A program made the position numbers and the translations under genes. The notes under the pieces were generated by a model that had not been told where the DNA came from, made no database searches, and worked only from the letters and a program-made list of their open reading frames with translations. This document shows, one piece after another, positions 59,113 to 64,000 of a DNA stretch of 64,000 nt (position 1 is its first letter; each line of letters begins with the position of its first letter). This DNA is from Argentina anserina (lineage: Eukaryota; Streptophyta; Magnoliopsida; Rosales; Rosaceae): contig NC_065878.1 of NCBI RefSeq assembly GCF_933775445.1, positions 15,697,395-15,761,394 of the forward strand. Reading direction: 5' to 3'.

Positions 59113-59524
59113 CAATCTTCTCTCGGAACAAATATGTATTTATGAAATTATTCACCAAAAAAATAATAAAATAGTTTTTGAGGCGGGACTCACGTATGCT
59201 AGTGTGCCACAACATTGTGTCAGAAGTAGTTCAAAAGAGCTATTTCACACTAGCTCATGAGTTGGAGATGGAGTGTGCCACAATATGAGAATTGTGGCAC
59301 AATAGCTCTTGGGTTGGAGAATGCCTTACTTACAGTGCGAATACAACTACGTTGAGGACCCCCTTAGCACCTACATGTACCTACCTTTGGGATTGCTTTG
59401 TGTTGTAATTCTATCACTCAAGTATGCACTTTTATGACTATAATAAGCATTCCATATGTCATGTACGTCTTTTACTACTAGTTTCCTTTTAAGTTATGTC
59501 TATGCAGAGGATTTTTTTTAATCA
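59113..59524. other. Short intergenic stretch with TGTGCCACAA repeats
   Basis: Contains GTGCCACAA at about 59199 and 59275 and the complement TTGTGGCAC at about 59293, a possible remnant of a small inverted-repeat element. No gene. Confidence 0.4.
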
Positions 59525-59533
59525 ATCATAATT

Positions 59534-60336
59534 GAGAGGTTCTATTCATACCTCCAAAATCGGCACTTAGACCTTTCAACTTAATGGACCTCTAAGTTAC
59601 TTATGTAAATCACAAATTTTCTATTTACACCTCCCTTATTTTCCCACAATACCCTTGGTTAAATAAAATTGACGATTTTTTTCTTCATATTGATACCTCT
59701 AAATCTGGATCTCTTTCAATTTTTCACAATCATATTGAATGCTTGCATCTCTGTATGAATGTATCCAATTGAATGCTGTGTTTAGCTAATTCAATCTTTA
59801 AAACAATCAATTTGATTGAATGGTGTTTAAGTTGATGAAATTGACAATTATATTAGGTTAGGTAGGTTTGAGTTAGGTTTCTTTACCGGTTTCACATTCC
59901 GTCAATGTATAGGAATCATGAGAGAGCTCATAAATCATCAATTATATAATTACAATTGAATGATCTTATGACTCTAGTACTCCACCGATATGCAGAGTAA
60001 AACATACTTACATTTGATATATAAATATTGTGATTGGGTGAAGTAGCTTGGCTAACTTGGCGATCAGTTGGATCGAAGTCTTCTCTTCATTGAAATCTCA
60101 ATGAGTATTAACTACATCTTTAATCCATAATCAATCAGATTACTTCGATCTTATCAGAACCAACAATACTGTTTTCTTTTTATCGGATTTGTGTTGATTA
60201 TTTGAATAAAAGAATGATATGTTTTCCCTTATTTTTTGTACTCACTAGTAATTAGACACGAGTTGACAAAATTATATCTAACTTAAAAAAAAAAGAGGTA
60301 TAAGTGCCAATTTTGGAGTTTTGAATATAACCTCTC
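59534..60336. mobile_element. Mutator-like non-autonomous element (803 bp)
   Basis: Terminal inverted repeats of about 45 bp: GAGAGGTTCTATTCATACCT at the left matches the complement of the right end with few differences, continuing through CTCCAAAAT(C/T)GGCACTTA. A perfect 9-bp duplication ATCATAATT flanks it (59525-59533 and 60337-60345). A 9-bp duplication with long terminal repeats is the mark of Mutator-like elements. The inside is AT-rich and has no transposase. Confidence 0.88.
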
Positions 60337-60345
60337 ATCATAATT

Positions 60346-60854
60346 TACATCATGTTTCTATGTGCTAGTATATACGTGGTGTACGTGTAAGCATGTAGAG
60401 TGGAATATTGTCAATTTAGCAATACAATTTCTAGTTCATATCGTCAGCCATACCTACATCAACTGTACTATGGCGTGTTCGAATTCATTTTACATGTTAA
60501 TAGCTGTAAGATAAGTCTGTGTCATTCAACATCATGAGCCTTGTTTATGGGACGTAGAGAATGTTGGAATTCAGCGTGCTTCATTCTGTACTATATAGGA
60601 TTATGATTGAAGAAAAGAAACATGCTCTTAAGAATTCAATCAAATCATATATGCTTGGATAAAAGAACTCATGCTTTGAATAAATGTTCATTTCAATGCT
60701 TCTTTTGAGGCCAAAAATGAAAAAAAAAAATTCAGTCTGGCCTCCAGAAATGATCTTCTCAAGGGCTTCCAACTATACCGCCCTAGCTAAAAGGGTGAGG
60801 CCATGAGGGAAGTAGAGTTGTCACTATACATACTGAGAACCGTACCTATTTGAC
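60346..60854. other. Intergenic DNA, nothing recognised
   Basis: No gene or repeat with ends was seen. A run of A at about 60720-60730 is the only simple feature. Confidence 0.5.
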
Positions 60855-61020
60855 CACTACTAGAAAAAGGGCCTATGGGGACATTTGGTTTAGGGACACT
60901 TAAACAGATGTCCTCATAATTAATTAATTGGGGACACAATTTTGTATATGTCCCTATTGAGAAACTAAAGGCACATATGGACACTTGTGTCCCCATTTCA
61001 CACGTATATACAGATGGGAA
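60855..61020 (+). mobile_element. Terminal segment of a CACTA-type transposon
   Basis: CACTACTAGAAAAAGGGC is a typical CACTA (En/Spm) terminus. It is followed by short subterminal repeats of GGGGACA/TGTCCC type in both orientations (about 60878-60995), also typical. No opposite end (..TAGTG) was found in the remaining 3 kb, so the element is either truncated or continues beyond the window. Confidence 0.65.
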
Positions 61021-61403
61021 AATGAAATGTTAGACTTTGACCCATGCATATACGATAATACGGTATACGGACTCTCTCTAAAATGAAGACTTTGAAGTGA
61101 GAAAATACTTAATCTACTCTCTCACAGACCTTAGCCACTCACCACCAGAAAATCTAAACTCTCAAATCGCCAATTTGCTCACGGGGCTCCGATCAAATCC
61201 CTCCGCCTTACAAATTGGTCGCTGGTTCTCTCAGATCTCAGCGGAAGCTCTCAATCAACAGAAGAGGAGGACGAGATGCATCTCCCGGTGTCGGTAGAGA
61301 GCTGAGCTCAGGCGTGGCCAATGGAGGACGAACGAACGTACTATTGCAGGTCCACTCAGTTTCCTCCTTTCAAAATCCTCAACTCCTTTCCTATCATCGA
61401 GTT

Positions 61404-61837
61404 ATGGAGGGTTTAGCTTCTTCAACCCCCTCTCTTCTTTCACCTGTCGACCCAAACGCCTCTCCATCCCCGCAACCAGACCCACCTCCCTCTCTCTTCC
61501 CCCTTCCTCCTCCATTAACAGGTTTTTATTTTTAAATTCTCTAATATTCGATATGATTTTGTTCTCAGCTTTGAATGGGTGAGTGACATGGATTTGATAG
61601 GTCGCAATGTCGGGCAAATCAGAGCCGGTGAAAGCTGAGCTGAAAGTGGGAGGTGGGGATGTTCCACAACGAAGTAGATGCGGCAGAGGGTACCAAAATC
61701 AGGATGAGGCCGCCCACTGGGCCGCCCAAGCATTATGTTGGCCCTTTCCGGTTTCGATTGGAGAATGAGGGCGATACTCCCAGGAATATTTTGGAGGAGA
61801 TCATTTGGCATAAGGACCAGGAAGTCTCTAGGGCGCA
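61404..61837 (+). pseudogene. Indole-3-glycerol-phosphate synthase gene fragment
   Basis: An ATG-led piece (61404-61521, MEGLASSTPS..., then a GT donor at 61522) resembles the plastid transit region of plant IGPS, the tryptophan-pathway enzyme that closes the indole ring. After a possible acceptor at 61600, the frame to 61837 reads EGTKIRMRPP, PKHYVGPFRFRL and RNILEEIIWHKDQEVSRA, clearly the N-terminal part of IGPS before the barrel. A frame break lies near 61645-61655 (K...WEVGMF). The gene stops in a CA repeat; the whole catalytic barrel is absent. It is a non-functional fragment. It lies 0.4 kb inside a CACTA terminus, which could mean transposon capture. Confidence 0.8.

Positions 61838-61839
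<2 letters not shown>

Positions 61840-61871
<32 letters not shown>
61840..61871 (+). repeat. CA dinucleotide microsatellite
   Basis: An uninterrupted AC repeat of about 31 bp that directly ends the IGPS similarity. Confidence 0.9.
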
Positions 61872-61873
<2 letters not shown>

Positions 61874-61904
61874 AAATGAATCTTTAGGCCATGGTCTTAG
61901 AGAT

Positions 61905-62200
61905 GTCAAGTGCATTTGATTGTACAACATAAAATGAATCTTGGCTTGTATGAATAATCATTTATTCATCTAATACAACTTTTGTGTTGTGTGTTTATGT
62001 TTCAGAACTATCAACATGTTCTTAAGGAGGCCAAGTGCATTTGATTGTACAATAGAAAATGAATTTTCTCTTGTATGAATAATCATTTATACAACTAATA
62101 CAACGTTTGTGTTGTGTGCTTATGTTTCAAAATTTTCAATAGAAAATGATACTTGTTTGTATGAATAATAATTTATACAACAACTAATACATTTTGCCTA
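61905..62200 (+). repeat. Imperfect tandem repeat, period about 125 bp
   Basis: CAAGTGCATTTGATTGTACAA recurs at 61907 and 62032 (first 20 bases shared), each followed by AAAATGAAT...TTGTATGAATAATCATTTAT and ACAAC.TTTGTGTTGTGTG. A third, partial copy starts near 62140. No coding capacity. Confidence 0.75.
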
Positions 62201-63590
62201 TTGTGAGATTATTGTTCGATATGAGCTAGGGAATGCCACTTGAAATGGGTGAAGCACTCGTACAACATAACATAGCTTTTTAGTTGTAGGATATTAGTTT
62301 AGTGTCAAAAAACATTACGCTCACACGGCAGTACGCTCTACGCACCCGTATAAAAATTTTCATAGATTTATTTTCGCGTAACACGACTGTTCTTATGGAA
62401 GTATAAAGAAAATCTATGATATGTACTTTATATATAAAGGTTGACCGGATTGATCGATATCTAATCATTGTCGAAAGTAAATGAAATTTGAACCTTAACT
62501 ATATTTAACTATGGCGATCACATTCTACGGTCGATTTTTAAAAATATGGTCTACTCGATATAATTAATTTAAAATGACACACGTTCATATATAACGTAGT
62601 AAGACTGTTATACCAGATTAGTTTAAACGTCGTGGTTCAAATGATCAATAGTCATAAACAGATGAAATTCGATCAATCGTACGATAGTATAGTGTACGTC
62701 ATCAACAAAACACTTATGTGGTACCAAATTGCAAAATTAACCCTAAACACGACCGATACATATATACTTATTACACGAAATTATTGTTTTAACTACTCAT
62801 CTTCGATTTTCACGATCTTTAAGGAAATTAGACCGTATGTAAGATGTGATCACTATAGTGAAAAATAACTTTACGTATTACAAGATTCGATCACCTATAT
62901 ACGACAAAATGCGTGATTCACCCTAAACATATAGTTAAAAAAACACAACAAAAAATACTTGTTTTGTTGTGTGATGAGATGTTAGAATCACTTTTACTCA
63001 AGCCCTATTTAGGCGAGAATATTGCCTCATTCACTTTAACATTTCAAAGTTCATTTTGACATGTTAACATGTAAACTCATACAACAATAGAGTTCAAAAC
63101 TTTTGTGTGAATGAGAAGCCAAACTTACCATACCACCCAAATTTTGCATTCCCTCCAACCAAAGTTGTCAATTCTCTCCAACTAAAGTTGTCACATTTTC
63201 ATCTCAAGTTTAGAAAACACTCCCATTTTTTTCGTTTTAATTCCTAATTAAGTTCTGACTCATAGCACGTATGTCACTACGCGTCATTACGAGTTACCTA
63301 ATGTTCGAGGATTAATTTTCCGACAGTCAGTGTATTTACTAAAATTCCAAAGAGCTTATGTTTTAGGAAATTTTCTTTCTATGACTAAAATCTCCTAGAT
63401 TAATCTGAGTCATTTAGGTATCACCCATCTTTCAATCTCAACCCTTCAAATGTTTTTATTTTAATTTTATTTTATTCTTTCCTTTTATTAAGAGATAAGA
63501 GAGAAAATATATAGTCCACCATTGTAAAAAGCCGAAACCTTTCTTTTTATTTTTTTCCTCTTTCTCTCATTCTCCTTTTCTTCTTCTTCG
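62201..63590. other. Intergenic DNA, no recognised gene
   Basis: AT-rich with short frames only. ACAACAAAAAA...TTTTGTTGTGT near 62945-62975 makes a small hairpin. From about 63470 the sequence becomes T/C-rich, as upstream of the last gene. Confidence 0.5.
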
Positions 63591-63599
63591 ATTAAACAC

Positions 63600-64000
63600 A
63601 CATAGCTTTCTTTCTCGGCTGCTCTGCCTCCTCTTTGTCACAGTGGTGGCATCTGGCCTTATCTCTATGATGGACCACCATCATTTGATTCCTCTCATTG
63701 TCCTCTCTCTATCCATGGTCTTGCTTCAACCACGCATTCAATTTCAAAATAGATCAGTGATGGAGCTCGACGACCCCAATTCTACAACTCCGATCGCATC
63801 ATCGATCTCCAGCTGACAATTAGCTTACAATGGTGAGTTCTAGCTTTCTTTCTTCATTTCCAATCACTCTAGGATTTTAATTTTCTGATTTGGAACTAAT
63901 TTGGGGTTTTCCCCAATTTTCTGCAAATCTCTCTCTCTGGATGCCGCCATGTTTTCTGGCAAAGCCAGAGATTCCAATGCTTGACTCCGACCTTTACAGG
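63600..64000 (+). CDS. Start of a plus-strand gene, cut by the window end
   Basis: A CT-rich leader (TTCTTCTTC, CTCTC runs) is followed by ACAATG|GTGAGTTC at 63830-63832: an ATG placed directly before a strong splice donor. In plants some genes, ribosomal-protein genes among them, have a first coding exon of just the ATG. The next exon lies beyond, or at the very end of, the window, so the product cannot be named. A different 49-codon frame precedes it (63667-63816). If that frame is the true start, the ATG at 63830 would be in the 3' part. Confidence 0.35.
63667..63816 (+). CDS. 49-residue small ORF with hydrophobic N-terminus
   Basis: ATG-ATG start; residues 8-20 form a hydrophobic stretch (IPLIVLSLSMVLL) preceded by three His, followed by a polar tail and a stop 13 bp before the ATG|GTGAGT at 63830. 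It could be an upstream ORF of the next gene, a small secreted peptide, or chance. No known peptide-hormone motif is visible. Confidence 0.25.
   Translation: MMDHHHLIPLIVLSLSMVLLQPRIQFQNRSVMELDDPNSTTPIASSISS

Overview
This is plant nuclear DNA, most likely from a eudicot (perhaps a rosid, but the window does not settle the family). It has AT-rich intergenic space, GT-AG introns, TATA-box promoters, mitochondrial and plastid-targeted proteins, and many plant-type transposons. No prokaryotic, viral or CRISPR features were seen.

Five host genes can be supported. (1) COX11, a copper chaperone for cytochrome c oxidase, is on + at 10447-11238, with a long 5'UTR intron. (2) A 23-exon gene on + at 21912-33465 encodes a 1853-residue CLU/TPR protein closest to Arabidopsis REC3; the splice frame closes without error. 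(3) A four-exon cytochrome b561/DOMON protein (402 aa) is on - at 36747-35094, convergent with REC3. (4) A two-exon, plastid-targeted DUF212 (acid phosphatase/haloperoxidase-related) protein of 268 aa is on + at 39050-41577. (5) A 76-aa DUF7722 protein is on + at 42805-43035. The start of a further + gene is cut off by the window end (about 63600-64000). A broken indole-3-glycerol-phosphate synthase fragment lies at 61404-61837. The genes look like independent housekeeping loci, not a pathway.

The rest is mostly mobile DNA. About 3-kb solo-LTR-like elements, each with a perfect 5-bp target-site duplication (TSD), sit in opposite orientations near the two ends (354-3415 + and 47496-50285 -). 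A young, intact Ty1/Copia element (11275-16747) is inserted 36 bp after the COX11 stop codon. An old Copia wreck lies at about 54861-59112 (-). Non-autonomous DNA transposons are numerous: hAT-like elements at 19544, 46055, 46681 and 51417 (the last a 2-kb composite of three palindromic units), a relic of the last at 41992, a foldback MITE at 43226, a Mutator-like element with 9-bp TSD at 59534, and one CACTA terminus at 60855.

The segment 43.2-47.2 kb is the most structurally odd. It holds a perfect 170-bp palindrome, an inverted pair of ~141-bp repeats 2.7 kb apart, and two sister MITEs that abut both edges of one repeat copy. I found no clear new biological system; the best leads are structural.
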